Shown here: positions 21,276 to 31,600 of the stretch, piece by piece
How positions within the stretch are numbered: position 1 is the stretch's first letter
How the letters are laid out: the number at the start of each line of letters is the position of its first letter
Virus record (IMG/VR): IMGVR_UViG_3300025127_000069
Location: 1 to 46,844 of that record
DNA length: 46,844 nucleotides
Source: a virus
Reading direction: 5' to 3' (one strand)
Notes under the pieces: generated by a model
The model's input: only the letters and a program-made list of their open reading frames with translations
Database searches by the model: none
Told to the model about the DNA's origin: nothing
Position numbers and translations under genes: made by a program

Positions 21276-23210
21276 ATGTCTAAATCTTATTCAGGAACAA
21301 TAAGTAAACCTGCCGACAAAGTTCTAAAAGCATTTGACTATGCTCGTGATTCATTTCAAGAAGCAAGAACAGAATCAGAAAGAGCAGTCAGGTATTTAAA
21401 TAATGATACTTGGACAACAGATGAAAAAACAAATGCTAAGAAATACAAAAAACCTACATTAAAATACAATATAATTACACCTATTGTATCTACACTTGTA
21501 GGTAATGAACAACTGAATCGTAGACAAGCTAGATTTAAACCTACTACTATATCTGGTGTTAATGTATCTGATATAGTACAAGGAAGATGGAATGCAATAG
21601 CAGATGAGCAGGACATGGAAGATAAATTGCAAATTGCTTTTATTGATGCATTGACTACAAAGCTAGGTGGATGGATAGAAAGATCCTATGAGGTAAACGA
21701 AGAAGGTTATTTAGAATTTAAATATGATGTAGTAAATAATTTTAGAGTACATATAGATCCAGAAACAAGAGCAAATGATTATAGGCTTAAACATTGTAGG
21801 TGGATAATAAAAGAAGGTTGGGAACCATTAGATATTATAGCAGAAAAATATGGTGTTGACCCACAAGATGAAAAAAATGAAAGAGATTTGTGGTGGTGGA
21901 ACCAGCTATCTGATACAATACGAAGAATGACTGATAGGGTTTACAGTAACAACTTAGAGCATTATGATAAAGAAAATGGTAGATATCGTGTATTGGAAAT
22001 GCAAGAAAGACAAGTTGTTAAATGTGTAACTGCATATGATGGCAAAGAATACTATGTTATGAAAAAAGCAGACTTTGCAAAAGAAAAAAAAGAAAACCCA
22101 GATTTAATAATTATAAAAGAATTTGATAAAGAAAAAATACATATAACAACTGTTATACCATATTTTAAAAACTTAGTTGTGTTGGATGAAGAAGCAAAGG
22201 GTAACACAGCTAACTTTGATTGTTTTCCTGTGTGGAGTTATAATTACAATGTGCAAGTAAATGAACAAACTTCACTAGTAGATTTATTATTAGATATACA
22301 AGATGATGTAAACAAATCTAAATCGCAAGTTAGAGATTATGTGACACAGATATTATCTGGTGGTGTATTTATCGATAAACGAGAGAAAGAAACGATTAAA
22401 GCTCTAAAAGAAAAAGGTAATCAACCGAACATGGTATATGAGCTAAACAATCCAGCTATGACTCCTCAAAGACTGGGTCCAGGCTCAGTGCCACCAGATA
22501 TTCTTACTAATGCAGAAAACTCAGTGCAATATGCACAACGAGTTTCTTTGGTGTCAGAAGCTATGAAAGGTGAGACAGCTAGGTCTGGTGAGTCAGGTGT
22601 GTTATTTGAGCAAAAAGTACAACGAGCTGCTGCAGCTATAAATCCATATTTTAAAAATTTATCTCGTATAAGAAAAGTTATAGCTGAAGATTTTATGGAT
22701 AATTTTTCTTTTGTATATGCAGAACAAGACAGAGTTGTCAGATTAAAACAAGACAATATATTCCAAGAGGTTATAATCAATCTAAATTATGCTGGTACAA
22801 TATTGAATAATGTTGATAACCCATCTGTATATGTAGAGCTTGACGAAGGAGAAGACAACATAACAAATGTTGAAGATAACTTTAACAGAATGATAGCTTT
22901 GACAAATGTTATAGGTCAAATAAACCCAGCATTCGTAGATGTGAGAACATTAGTAGAATCAGCACCTATTAAAGGTTCAGATCAGATGGTTGCATATATA
23001 GATCAAGTAATGCAATCACAACAAGAACAAGCAGGTCAACAAGCAGAATTTGCTCAACAGCAACAAGAATTAGCTAGTACAAAACAAGTATTAGATAATA
23101 TGAAGGCACAGCGAGGAATGATGAATGATGAGGAAAAGTTAAGATTAGAGTCAAAGAAAATTGAAATAGGCAAACAAAAAAAGGTAAGGCAAGTTGGCAA
23201 ACAAGAGTAA
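21276..23210 (+). CDS. Portal protein, P22-like (644 aa)
   Basis: The N-terminal half carries the typical P22-portal order: helical FDYARDSFQEARTESERAVR, KYNIITPIVSTLVGNEQLNR, the conserved EGYLEFKYDVVNNFRVHIDP and ISGG-like loop. The central part has LVDLLLDIQDDVNKSKSQVR (stem helix) and SVQYAQRVSLVSEAMKG. The last 70 residues are Gln-rich helices (QQEQAGQQAEFAQQQQELAS), like the P22 barrel. It forms the dodecameric ring at one capsid vertex and docks TerL. The start directly follows the TerL stop. Confidence 0.93.
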   Translation: MSKSYSGTISKPADKVLKAFDYARDSFQEARTESERAVRYLNNDTWTTDEKTNAKKYKKPTLKYNIITPIVSTLVGNEQLNRRQARFKPTTISGVNVSDIVQGRWNAIADEQDMEDKLQIAFIDALTTKLGGWIERSYEVNEEGYLEFKYDVVNNFRVHIDPETRANDYRLKHCRWIIKEGWEPLDIIAEKYGVDPQDEKNERDLWWWNQLSDTIRRMTDRVYSNNLEHYDKENGRYRVLEMQERQVVKCVTAYDGKEYYVMKKADFAKEKKENPDLIIIKEFDKEKIHITTVIPYFKNLVVLDEEAKGNTANFDCFPVWSYNYNVQVNEQTSLVDLLLDIQDDVNKSKSQVRDYVTQILSGGVFIDKREKETIKALKEKGNQPNMVYELNNPAMTPQRLGPGSVPPDILTNAENSVQYAQRVSLVSEAMKGETARSGESGVLFEQKVQRAAAAINPYFKNLSRIRKVIAEDFMDNFSFVYAEQDRVVRLKQDNIFQEVIINLNYAGTILNNVDNPSVYVELDEGEDNITNVEDNFNRMIALTNVIGQINPAFVDVRTLVESAPIKGSDQMVAYIDQVMQSQQEQAGQQAEFAQQQQELASTKQVLDNMKAQRGMMNDEEKLRLESKKIEIGKQKKVRQVGKQE

Positions 23211-23475
23211 AACATATAAAAATTTATTGAAAAGAATAGGTGTATCTGGTTTTAATAAACCAAAGAGAACACCAGGACATCCTACTAAATCACATGTTGT
23301 AGTAGCTAAAGTGGGAAATATTGTAAAAACAATAAGATATGGACAACAAGGTGTGACTGGAGATAAAACTAATACACCAAGAGCACAGAGTTTTAGAGCT
23401 AGACATGAAAAAAATATAGAAAAAGGTAAAATGTCAGCAGCCTGGTGGGCAAATGACACAAAATGGAGAGCATAA
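23194..23475 (+). CDS. Small basic phage protein (93 aa), TTG start
   Basis: The C-terminus SFRARHEKNIEKGKMSAAWW, then ANDTKWRA, is a pattern I recognise from many phages that infect aquatic bacteria. Its function is not established. The start is TTG, overlapping the portal stop by 17 bases, with AAGG upstream. Highly basic; located between portal and scaffold, so probably a virion or assembly protein. Confidence 0.75.
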   Translation: MANKSKTYKNLLKRIGVSGFNKPKRTPGHPTKSHVVVAKVGNIVKTIRYGQQGVTGDKTNTPRAQSFRARHEKNIEKGKMSAAWWANDTKWRA

Positions 23476-23655
23476 ATGCATTCTTTATATCATAATATAA
23501 ACAAAAGAAAAAAATCAGGAACAAGTAGACCTAAATCTAAATCTACTATAACAACAAAAGCATATAATAATATGAAAGCTGGTTTCCCTAATTCCAAAAA
23601 AAATAAAAGCAAAAAATCAAAAACATACAAAAAGATAATGAAAAAAAAGTATTGA
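23476..23655 (+). CDS. Small very basic protein (59 aa)
   Basis: MHSLYHNINKRKKSGTSRPK, then a Lys/Ser/Thr-rich remainder ending KKIMKKKY. About a third of the residues are Lys or Arg. It starts at the base after the upstream stop. It may bind DNA in the capsid. Not recognised as a named family. Confidence 0.65.
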   Translation: MHSLYHNINKRKKSGTSRPKSKSTITTKAYNNMKAGFPNSKKNKSKKSKTYKKIMKKKY

Positions 23656-23801
23656 TGATAGATACATTAAGAACAGCAGCAGTAGGAATAACAGGTAGTG
23701 CATTGCATTGGACAGAATATGTGCCACCTATAATGAGTGCATTAGCAGCATTAGCTACATTAGTGTATATGTTAATTAAAATAAATAAAGAGTTAAAATG
23801 A
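23655..23801 (+). CDS. Small membrane protein, holin-like candidate (48 aa)
   Basis: MIDTLRTAAVGITGSALHWT, then EYVPPIMSALAALATLVYML with a basic end IKINKELK. A C-terminal transmembrane helix and an amphipathic N-terminal segment resemble small class II or III holins placed near the head genes of T7-like phages. It overlaps both neighbours (TGATG and ATGA). Of the two holin candidates in the window, this late-expressed one has the better timing. Confidence 0.55.
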   Translation: MIDTLRTAAVGITGSALHWTEYVPPIMSALAALATLVYMLIKINKELK

Positions 23802-23941
23802 AAATATTGCCACCTATAGTATTTGATAGAAAAATAAAACAAGAACCAGTGCAAAAAACACCTTTGCAAACTAGGGGTGGTGCATTAAGAAATATATTAA
23901 AAGTAAAAACAGATCGCATAATTAAAAAGAGGAAAAAATAA
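23798..23941 (+). CDS. Small basic protein (47 aa)
   Basis: MKILPPIVFDRKIKQEPVQK continues into a GG-containing turn and a Lys/Arg-rich tail IIKKRKK. Start and stop overlap the neighbouring genes (ATGA and TAATG). In size and position it could accompany the preceding membrane protein; no family recognised. Confidence 0.55.
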   Translation: MKILPPIVFDRKIKQEPVQKTPLQTRGGALRNILKVKTDRIIKKRKK

Positions 23942-24909
23942 TGGAAGAGAATATAAATCAAGAGGGAGCTGACCCAAAATACGAAGCAGAACTAACAGAA
24001 CTTGAAAAAGGCACTAGTAGTGAAACACCAGTAGAATCTACTGAGTCTGATTCACAGCTAGTAGAAAAGGATGGTGAGTTTTACTTGTCAGATGAGTCGA
24101 GTGATGTGGAGTCTGGAACAGAACCTGCTGAGGGAGAAACTGTTGCAGATGAAATTGATCAAGATGTAGCCACCACCCAAGTAGATGAAAACGACATCTA
24201 TGCTAATAAAACTCGTGAAGAGATTATCGAGATGCATCAAAATGCCCAGAAAAAAATGGGAGAACAGGGAGATGAACTTGGTCAGTTGCGAGAAGTAGCA
24301 AGAAATACAGATGACCTTACAGATGAAGAAGTGTTTGAAAGACTAACTGCTGATGATATAGCAGAAGGTTTGAAAGCTGAAAAGCAAAAGCTAGACAATA
24401 TGGATCCTTATGATATACAAGCTCGTGAAGAACAACAAGAGTTAATACGAGAAATCGAAAATGATCTAATTACTAAAAGGACTCAGGAAAATATAGCAAG
24501 TAGAATGAATAGCAGAGATAATCAGCAATTCATGGATCAGCAAAAGAACATTTTAAAAAATCAAGGCATTGATATTTCAGATGAAGATTTCAATTATGTT
24601 GCTGAGAATGCAAATCAATACAAAGAAGATGGATTATTAACAGAAAAGTCTTTTCACAAATCGCTAGTAGATCGTTTTGGTTTAGAGCATGTTGTGAAAA
24701 ATCTTACTATGTCAGGTGAAAGAAAAGCTAGAGCTGATATACAAAAGGCAGCAGCCAAAACTACTGAAAAAGTAGATGTAAAAGGTTCTGGTAAAGCATC
24801 TAAGCTTATCAAAATCTCTGACCTTGGTAGAGGGGAAATGCAAAAAACACTAGATAATTTATCTGTAGATGATTTGAAAAAACTCAGAAAGAAATATTTA
24901 AATAAATAA
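23941..24909 (+). CDS. Scaffolding protein (322 aa)
   Basis: An acidic, disordered N-terminal region (about 1-95, rich in Glu/Asp/Ser/Thr) is followed by coiled-coil helices (EEIIEMHQNAQKKMGEQGDE) and a basic helical C-terminus (SVDDLKKLRKKYLNK). This composition and its place between portal and capsid are typical of internal scaffolds, whose basic C-terminal helix binds the coat protein. Sequence identity to a named family is not claimed. RBS overlap with the preceding gene is tight. Confidence 0.8.
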   Translation: MEENINQEGADPKYEAELTELEKGTSSETPVESTESDSQLVEKDGEFYLSDESSDVESGTEPAEGETVADEIDQDVATTQVDENDIYANKTREEIIEMHQNAQKKMGEQGDELGQLREVARNTDDLTDEEVFERLTADDIAEGLKAEKQKLDNMDPYDIQAREEQQELIREIENDLITKRTQENIASRMNSRDNQQFMDQQKNILKNQGIDISDEDFNYVAENANQYKEDGLLTEKSFHKSLVDRFGLEHVVKNLTMSGERKARADIQKAAAKTTEKVDVKGSGKASKLIKISDLGRGEMQKTLDNLSVDDLKKLRKKYLNK

Positions 24910-24925
24910 TTAACTGGAGAATTAA

Positions 24926-26218
24926 ATGGAAACGAATCAAAGTTTTATAGCTAATGTAGAGATTCTAAATTCTTTATTGAAAAAAGAATCTTGGTATAAT
25001 ACTTTCTTCGCTAAGTTTTCTGGAAATGTTGACATTTCTGTAGAAGAAAATGGAAACACAGTATATACTCCCTCAGGAAAACCAATTGAAATTATGAGTG
25101 CATTTATACAAGAAGGTCGTGACAATATGTTGATACCTTTCTTAAATGACTTATCTGGTTCACCTGTATATGGAGATACTGTTCTAAAAGGAACTGGTGA
25201 AGATCAATCAATGAGATGGTTAAGAGCATATGTTAACCAATATAGAAAAGCTGTTATGAAAAAGTCAGGCTCTATGTCAGAACAAAGAGCTAAAGTGTAT
25301 AAACTTTATGACGAAGCTAGACCAGCTTTAGCTAAATGGTTTACTAAGTGGGAAAACCAATCAATCTTTCAAACATTTTATGAAGGTGTGTCACCTAACT
25401 TATCAGTAGGTACAGCTTCAGATGGTTTAGGGTTAGCAAGAAGATATCACCCAAATTGGTATGGTAACGATGGTGGTGTTTTAACAGCTATTGGTGCAGA
25501 AAAAACATTTAAAACTAATGCTCAATTAGATGCAGCTATAGGTATGACTGACACTGGTGCTGGTACTGTTGAAACTGCATTGACAAGTAGCTTGTTGAGA
25601 TCATTGAGAGTTAAATGTATGGAGCTTAAAATACCACAAATGGAAACTATCAATGGTAATAAATATTGGGTTCTATTAGTGCATCCTAACCAAATGAAAT
25701 CATTGCAAGGTGATAGTGACTATGTTGCTGCACAAAGAAATGCATTCATGGGTTCTGGTTCTATGCCTGAAATAGAAGGTATGGCAGGACACTATGCTGG
25801 ATTCTGTATTTACGAAGATATAGTAGGTGTTAGAGAATGGGATGAAGCTGGATATTTCTTTGGCTCATCTACATCATCTAGACTTGAACCATCTTCTGTA
25901 ACACTACATAGTGATGCAGGTGGTAAAAGAATCTACAATGCAATTGTATTTGGTAATTCTTGTATGGGTAAAGGTATTGCAAAAGACCTTCACTTTACAA
26001 GCGAGGTCGATGACCATGAAAACACAATTGAAATTGGTGGTGCAGCTATTAATGGTTATAATCGTAATGAGTATGTATTAGAAGCAGCTGCTGGTAAAGC
26101 ATCAGGAGCAGGTTCAACTAATGCTTATTCTACTGGCAATGCATCTGAAACAGATGCTGCAGCGATTGCAACAATAAATACAAGTTCGCTAGTATTAGCT
26201 ACTTGTGAAACAGTATAA
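24926..26218 (+). CDS. Major capsid protein, N4-gp56-like family (430 aa)
   Basis: Position after the scaffold and the block VYGDTVLKGTGEDQSMRWLR with IPFLNDLSGS upstream are the signature of the N4-gp56/DUF4043 coat proteins (HK97 fold). The mid part has RAKVYKLYDEARPALAKWFT (spine helix). A P-domain region contains YWVLLVHPNQMKSLQGDS. The C-terminal tail is small-residue-rich. TGGAG precedes the ATG. Translation should be very high, and the strong hairpin 560 bases downstream may limit read-through to tail genes. Confidence 0.9.
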   Translation: METNQSFIANVEILNSLLKKESWYNTFFAKFSGNVDISVEENGNTVYTPSGKPIEIMSAFIQEGRDNMLIPFLNDLSGSPVYGDTVLKGTGEDQSMRWLRAYVNQYRKAVMKKSGSMSEQRAKVYKLYDEARPALAKWFTKWENQSIFQTFYEGVSPNLSVGTASDGLGLARRYHPNWYGNDGGVLTAIGAEKTFKTNAQLDAAIGMTDTGAGTVETALTSSLLRSLRVKCMELKIPQMETINGNKYWVLLVHPNQMKSLQGDSDYVAAQRNAFMGSGSMPEIEGMAGHYAGFCIYEDIVGVREWDEAGYFFGSSTSSRLEPSSVTLHSDAGGKRIYNAIVFGNSCMGKGIAKDLHFTSEVDDHENTIEIGGAAINGYNRNEYVLEAAAGKASGAGSTNAYSTGNASETDAAAIATINTSSLVLATCETV

Positions 26219-26231
26219 GGGGGGTGAATAG

Positions 26232-26762
26232 ATGAAAAGTTCAACAATGTATAAAAATGCATATTCAGATGAAACTGTCTATATTACTGATACTACTACT
26301 GTAGATTTTTCTGATACTACTAAGTACATCTGGAATGGTGGTACTAAAACAGTATTAGTAAATGGTGCAATAGCAAATACTAACTATATACAGTTGCCAG
26401 AAGCAACAACATCTAATGCAGGACTAATTGTAAAAATAGTCTTTGGTCTAGCACCAGCTGCATTAATGCATGTTGGTTTTGTAACAACTAAAATAGTTGG
26501 TGGTGCAATAGGTATTTCAGATGCAACTGAAGGTCAAGCTACTGCGAATGCAGCACTAGCTTCAAGTGCAGTTGGAACATCTAATCTTAGATTAGATATA
26601 GATGTTGATACTGACACTAAAGCAGGTGGACATCCAGGAACTACATTAGAGTTCTATTACACAGGTGTTGAAAATGTTGTCATTTTCAAAGGTGTAATGA
26701 TAGGTGATGTTGATACAGCTACTTTAGGTGCTTTGTTTAGCACAACAGCAGTAAATGCATAA
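26232..26762 (+). CDS. Capsid-associated or decoration protein (176 aa)
   Basis: Not recognised. It is Thr/Ala/Gly-rich and beta-strand-rich (TKYIWNGGTKTVLVNGAIAN), with a hydrophobic central part and no membrane-like length. AAGGGGGGTGAATAG gives a strong ribosome site. Placement between the major capsid gene and the terminator suggests a co-expressed head decoration protein. Confidence 0.65.
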   Translation: MKSSTMYKNAYSDETVYITDTTTVDFSDTTKYIWNGGTKTVLVNGAIANTNYIQLPEATTSNAGLIVKIVFGLAPAALMHVGFVTTKIVGGAIGISDATEGQATANAALASSAVGTSNLRLDIDVDTDTKAGGHPGTTLEFYYTGVENVVIFKGVMIGDVDTATLGALFSTTAVNA

Positions 26763-26779
26763 ATAATATGCCTTAGGAA

Positions 26780-26822
26780 AATACAAAGGGGGATATTGCA
26801 TCCCCCAATGTATTATTTTTTT
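26780..26822 (+). terminator. Strong intrinsic terminator after capsid cluster
   Basis: Outer stem AATACA/TGTATT, an AA/AA internal loop, inner stem GGGGGA/TCCCCC around loop TATTGCA, then A and a run of seven T. It lies in the 102-base gap after the decoration gene. It probably ends most capsid transcripts and lets a fraction continue to the tail genes. Confidence 0.85.
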
Positions 26823-26864
26823 AAACAGTTCATTCATGCCGACCAGGCTTAGAAAGGAAGATAA

Positions 26865-27182
26865 ATGGGAACAGGTAAACAACAAAATTCAGTTCAAGAA
26901 GCAAATAACATTTCTTTAGGACAACATGGCTCAGGACATTTAGATGCAGGTGAGTCAGCTACAGGTATTCCTAGTGGTGCAGTTATAGTAGCTATAACAA
27001 TGTGTGAAGATTCAACATTAACTACATTAACACAAGCAGATGCAAGATTTATAGGAACTGGCACATCTACTTATGGAAATTCATTATCTAACACAGACAC
27101 TATACAAGGTGGAATAACTATATTTGGCAGATGGTCAGCAGTTACAGTTGAAACTGGATCTTGCATATTTTACTTAGGCTAA
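26865..27182 (+). CDS. Small virion protein (105 aa)
   Basis: Begins MGTGKQQNSVQEANNISLGQ and has the block AVIVAITMCEDSTLTTLTQA, resembling small head or decoration proteins common in marine phages. Beta-rich, ending SCIFYLG. It has its own ribosome site (GAAAGGAAG) after the terminator. Function is inferred from position. Confidence 0.65.
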   Translation: MGTGKQQNSVQEANNISLGQHGSGHLDAGESATGIPSGAVIVAITMCEDSTLTTLTQADARFIGTGTSTYGNSLSNTDTIQGGITIFGRWSAVTVETGSCIFYLG

Positions 27183-27183
27183 T

Positions 27184-28644
27184 ATGTTAGGATTATCTTC
27201 ATCGTTAAGTAAAGTTTCAGTAACATTTATTTCATTTTTAAAAGATAACCTCAAACTATTCTTTGACTTTAAAAATACAGACCTTGAACATGTTGGTACA
27301 GGTAGTGCTAATTTTGTAGCAAGTAGTAGTCAAAGTCTTGTCATTCCTACAGCAGTATTAGATAATGCAGCTGCATTTACAATAATGGCATGGGCAAAAA
27401 AAGGTTCTTTAGGAGATGCTGATGGATTAGTAATTTGTGGAAATTCTAGTTCAGGATTTTATTATAGAGGTGTAAATGCCACAAGTATAACTGCATCAGT
27501 AACTTTGGATGGTTCTAATTCAGTTGTTACAACTAGTAGCTTTACTGATACAACAGATTGGATGCATTTTGCATTAACATATGATGGTTCTAAAATTAAC
27601 TCATATGTCAATGGTAAATCACAAGCAACAAGTACATCAGGAAGTGGTATAGTTACTAGTGGCTCTACTATAGATAGAATAGGAGAGTATGGTTCTGTTT
27701 ATCATAATGGAAAGTTAAAAAACTTTGCAGTATGGCACAGAGCTTTAAATGCATCTGAAGTGCAAAATGTTATGTTTAAAACATATTCGGAATTGCAAGG
27801 TAGTGAATTAACACATTTGCAATCTTGGTATGCATTAGAGTCTTCTACATTAAGTGGTAGTGATGCTACAGGTAATAATGATATAACTATTAATAATAAT
27901 AGTGTAACATTTACAGATAGTATATATGGTGGTAATACCCCAACAAAACCAAGAGGTGCAGATAATTCATCAGCAGCATTAGCAGATTCTATAGGTAGTG
28001 GTAGTGCAAGTTTTGATGGTACTGATGATTATATAGATTGTGGACTTATAGATTTTAATACTGATGATGTTTCAATAGTAGCTTGGTACAAAGCAGACAC
28101 TCTAGGTGCTTATGAAGGAATAGTAAACAATAGAGATAGTTCAGGGGATAAGCCTGGTATTCAAATTAGAATTGATGATGGTGGAGATGATATTGAATTA
28201 TTTACAGATTGTGGCAGTACTACTTTTTCAACAAAAACTGATTCATTTGTTCCTGTTGTAGGAGTATGGACACATGTTGCATCTACAATAGATAGAAGTG
28301 CATTGCAAAGTTTATATATTGATGGAGTATTACAAGCTACTACTGATATTTCAGGACAATCATCTGCAGATTTAACTAATACTGATAATTTAAGGATTGG
28401 AAGAAGTGAGGCTTCTGCTTATTTTGATGGCAATATAGCACAAGTAGGTATATGGGTAGGTAGGGTATTAACTCAAGAAGAAATACAAACAATAAGTCAA
28501 AAACAATATTCAGAATTAACAACATCAGAAAAAACTAACCTTGTATCTTGGTGGGGACTAGATGAAGAAACAGCCACAGATGGAACAGCAGGAACAGGTG
28601 GAGTTAAAGATAGTCAAGGCACAAATCATGGGACATTAGCATAA
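27184..28644 (+). CDS. LamG-domain tail or head fibre (486 aa)
   Basis: After a short N-terminal anchor (MLGLSSSLSKVS) there are two concanavalin A-like LamG_3 domains. The first is at about residues 35-205 (FTIMAWAKKGSLG, WMHFALTYDGSK, FAVWHRALNASEV). The second is at about 270-455 (GSASFDGTDDYIDCG, VSIVAWYKADTLG, WTHVASTIDRSAL, VGIWVGRVLTQEE). Each domain ends with the W-x-R-x-L-x-x-x-E pattern of the family. Such domains bind glycans on the host surface. Its last base overlaps the first of the next gene. Confidence 0.85.
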   Translation: MLGLSSSLSKVSVTFISFLKDNLKLFFDFKNTDLEHVGTGSANFVASSSQSLVIPTAVLDNAAAFTIMAWAKKGSLGDADGLVICGNSSSGFYYRGVNATSITASVTLDGSNSVVTTSSFTDTTDWMHFALTYDGSKINSYVNGKSQATSTSGSGIVTSGSTIDRIGEYGSVYHNGKLKNFAVWHRALNASEVQNVMFKTYSELQGSELTHLQSWYALESSTLSGSDATGNNDITINNNSVTFTDSIYGGNTPTKPRGADNSSAALADSIGSGSASFDGTDDYIDCGLIDFNTDDVSIVAWYKADTLGAYEGIVNNRDSSGDKPGIQIRIDDGGDDIELFTDCGSTTFSTKTDSFVPVVGVWTHVASTIDRSALQSLYIDGVLQATTDISGQSSADLTNTDNLRIGRSEASAYFDGNIAQVGIWVGRVLTQEEIQTISQKQYSELTTSEKTNLVSWWGLDEETATDGTAGTGGVKDSQGTNHGTLA

Positions 28645-31600
28645 TGGCAACATCAATAGTATCAAATAGTACAGCAGCAACATTTGGAAACTCTCCACAA
28701 AAAACAGGAGAGCCTGTAGATAGATTAAGTATATATTCAGGCAAAGCATTAGAGTTTGATGGTGTAAGTGATTCAATTTCATCTAATCCTGACTTTCTTG
28801 TTGCCTATACTAACTCTACAGCTTTTACTATAGCTTGTTGGGTTTATATAGATAATATTAGTAGTGCATATGTTATAACTGTATTAGATAAATTAGGAAA
28901 TTCAAAGTATTTAGGGATACATGGTAGTAAATTGCATTTTGGTGGATATTTAGGTTCTAGTAGTAGTGACTATTCAAATATTAAAGGAACAAAATCAGAT
29001 GATGATGCTCCTACAGGTAGATTTATTAGACTAGTTGGGACATATGATGGAAGTCAAGCTAGTTCAGGCTTTAAACTATATGTTGATGGAGAGTTGATTT
29101 CACAATCTGCTGCTGAATCAAGTATATTTTCTGCAAATGTAAATAGTGATATATGTATAGGTAAAATAAATAGGTCTAGTAGCACTAGAGACTTTCCAGG
29201 CAAAATATCTGATTGGCAATTATGGGATACTGTATGGAGCCTTGCTGATGTAACATATGATTATTTAAATCCTGAAAAATTAATAACATCCCAAACTATA
29301 ACTGATGATTTAGTATCTAATCTTAAAGTTTGGTATCCTATGAATGATACAGGAGTAACCAATCCACAAACAGTTGTATTTGATGCTGCTAATACAGGTG
29401 GATTAGAAACTAATTTAGTTACAGGTGTTGGAACTTCAGGCAATTGGAATAATTTAACAACTGCAGATTTAACTAGAGGAAGTGCAACAGGATTTACATT
29501 AACATCTAATGCAGATGGTTCTAGTAATGCATATTTAAGTGGAAACTCAGGAATATTATCTTCAAATCTTATAGTAGGTAATTATAAAATATCTTTAGAT
29601 GTAACACAAACTACACCTTTTGGAGATGAGCAAAGTATAAGATGGTATAAAACAGGAAGTAGTGTAGAATCACTAACATTGTCTGCAGGTTCAAATGTAT
29701 TTTATAGGTCTATAGATGTAGCTAATAATAATAGTCAATTCTTTTTTAATTCTAATGGTGCAGGTAATGATATAACAGTAAGTAATTTTTCAATACAAAA
29801 AGTCAAGCAAGGTTATCATGGTACTACTACTTTTTTAGGTGATGAATTATTAAATGCAAATAAAAGAGATTTTACAAATTCAGGTGGAGAGTTAAGGACT
29901 ACAGGTAGTATAATAAATAGTGGAGCTGCAAAACATCACTCTTATTATGAAATAGTAACTCAAACCGATATAGATTTTACAACATATGGTGCCCCTGATA
30001 ATTATCCTGGTACTGTATTTTGTATGAACCATGCTGATGGAAGTACTGTTCCAACATTTGATGCTAATAATACTGTATATGCTATAGATTTAGGAATTGC
30101 AACAGATTATTCAGGTGGAGATTCTTCTAGTAAATTTGGTATAGCACCCAATGGTGATAATAAAATATATAATATGGGTCCAGAATTATTTGATGCAGCA
30201 GCTGCAGATGGTTCAGATGCAAGTTATTGGACATCAGGTGGTAATAGTGGTGTAGCAGTTGATAGTGGTGCAATTAAAATAACTAATGATAGTAATTCTT
30301 TAATTAGACTTAGAGATAGTGGTGCTTTAAGTGCAGATTTAGAAGTAGGAAAGGTATATAGATTAACAGCTGATTTAAAAGTAAGTTCAGGTGCAAGTGT
30401 AAATTGGTATATATCAGGACCTAATGTATTTTTAGTAGATGGATTAACTGACAATACTTTTACTAGGCATACTGTTTTTTTTACAGCTACTAGTACTACA
30501 ACTGATTTTTTAAAAGTGACAGCTATGTCAAGTGGTGAAGAAGCATTTATTGATAATTTAAGCCTTAAAGAAACAGATATATTATCTATTGAATATGTAG
30601 ACCAAGCAGATGGGTCTACTATGTATTTAGATGGTAGTAAAAGCGAATTAATGTCTGAATCATTAGTATCAGGTAGGCAATATATTTTAAGTGCTAATTA
30701 TAAAGTTAATACAGGTAGTACTACAATGTTACATTATGATGGTTCTGCAAATACTAGTGTTACTCTTAATAGCACAAGTTATGCAGATGCATCTATAACC
30801 TTTACAACTAATAGTGCTACTACTGATTTTGTTAGATTTGGAGCAAGTGCAGGTACTTCAGAAATAACAACATTTAATTCTATTTCTCTTAAAGAGGTAG
30901 GCATAGCAACAGGATATACTGATGCAAACCAACAACAATATATACCACAAACAGCATTTATGGATGGATGTATTAAAAGTATTTTTAATGGTTCTGATAC
31001 TGAAATAGAAATAGCTGATGCACAACTAATGACAACAGCAGGAACTGTTTCTGCTTGGGTTTTTGTAAAATCAGGAACAGCAGACCAAGCTATAGTAAAT
31101 AAATATAATGCAGGTACAGGCAATAGAGAGTTTAGATTGACAATAGAAAGTAATGAAAAACCTAAATGGAATGTTCAAAGTGCAATAGATTCATTTGATG
31201 CTAATACAGTTATTGAATCAGGCACAGCTTTATCTACAAACACTTGGAACCATATAGTAGGTACTTTTTCAGCTAATAATCCACCTAAATTATATGTTAA
31301 TGGTATTTTGGTTGTAACTGCTTCATCAAATATAGATGCAGATGGATTGGGCAATGGAAATTCTCCTATTTATCTAGGCAGAGGTATTAATAGTTCAAGT
31401 GTAACAGATAGAGTAAATGCAGGGACTATAATAGATGAAGTATCTATTTTTAATACAGAACTTGATATTAATGAAATTGTAGAATTATATAATGATGGAT
31501 TGCCATTAAATAGCACAAAGCACTCAGAGTCTAATAATTTAACAGGTTATTGGAAAAATAATAATTTAGAATCAAGTGGTAGTTGGGAAGATTTATCATC

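Noticed and set aside
23655-23801. Naming this gene the holin outright
   Set aside because: The size and helix fit, but the two-helix protein at 7681-8121 is an equal candidate, so it remains holin-like only.
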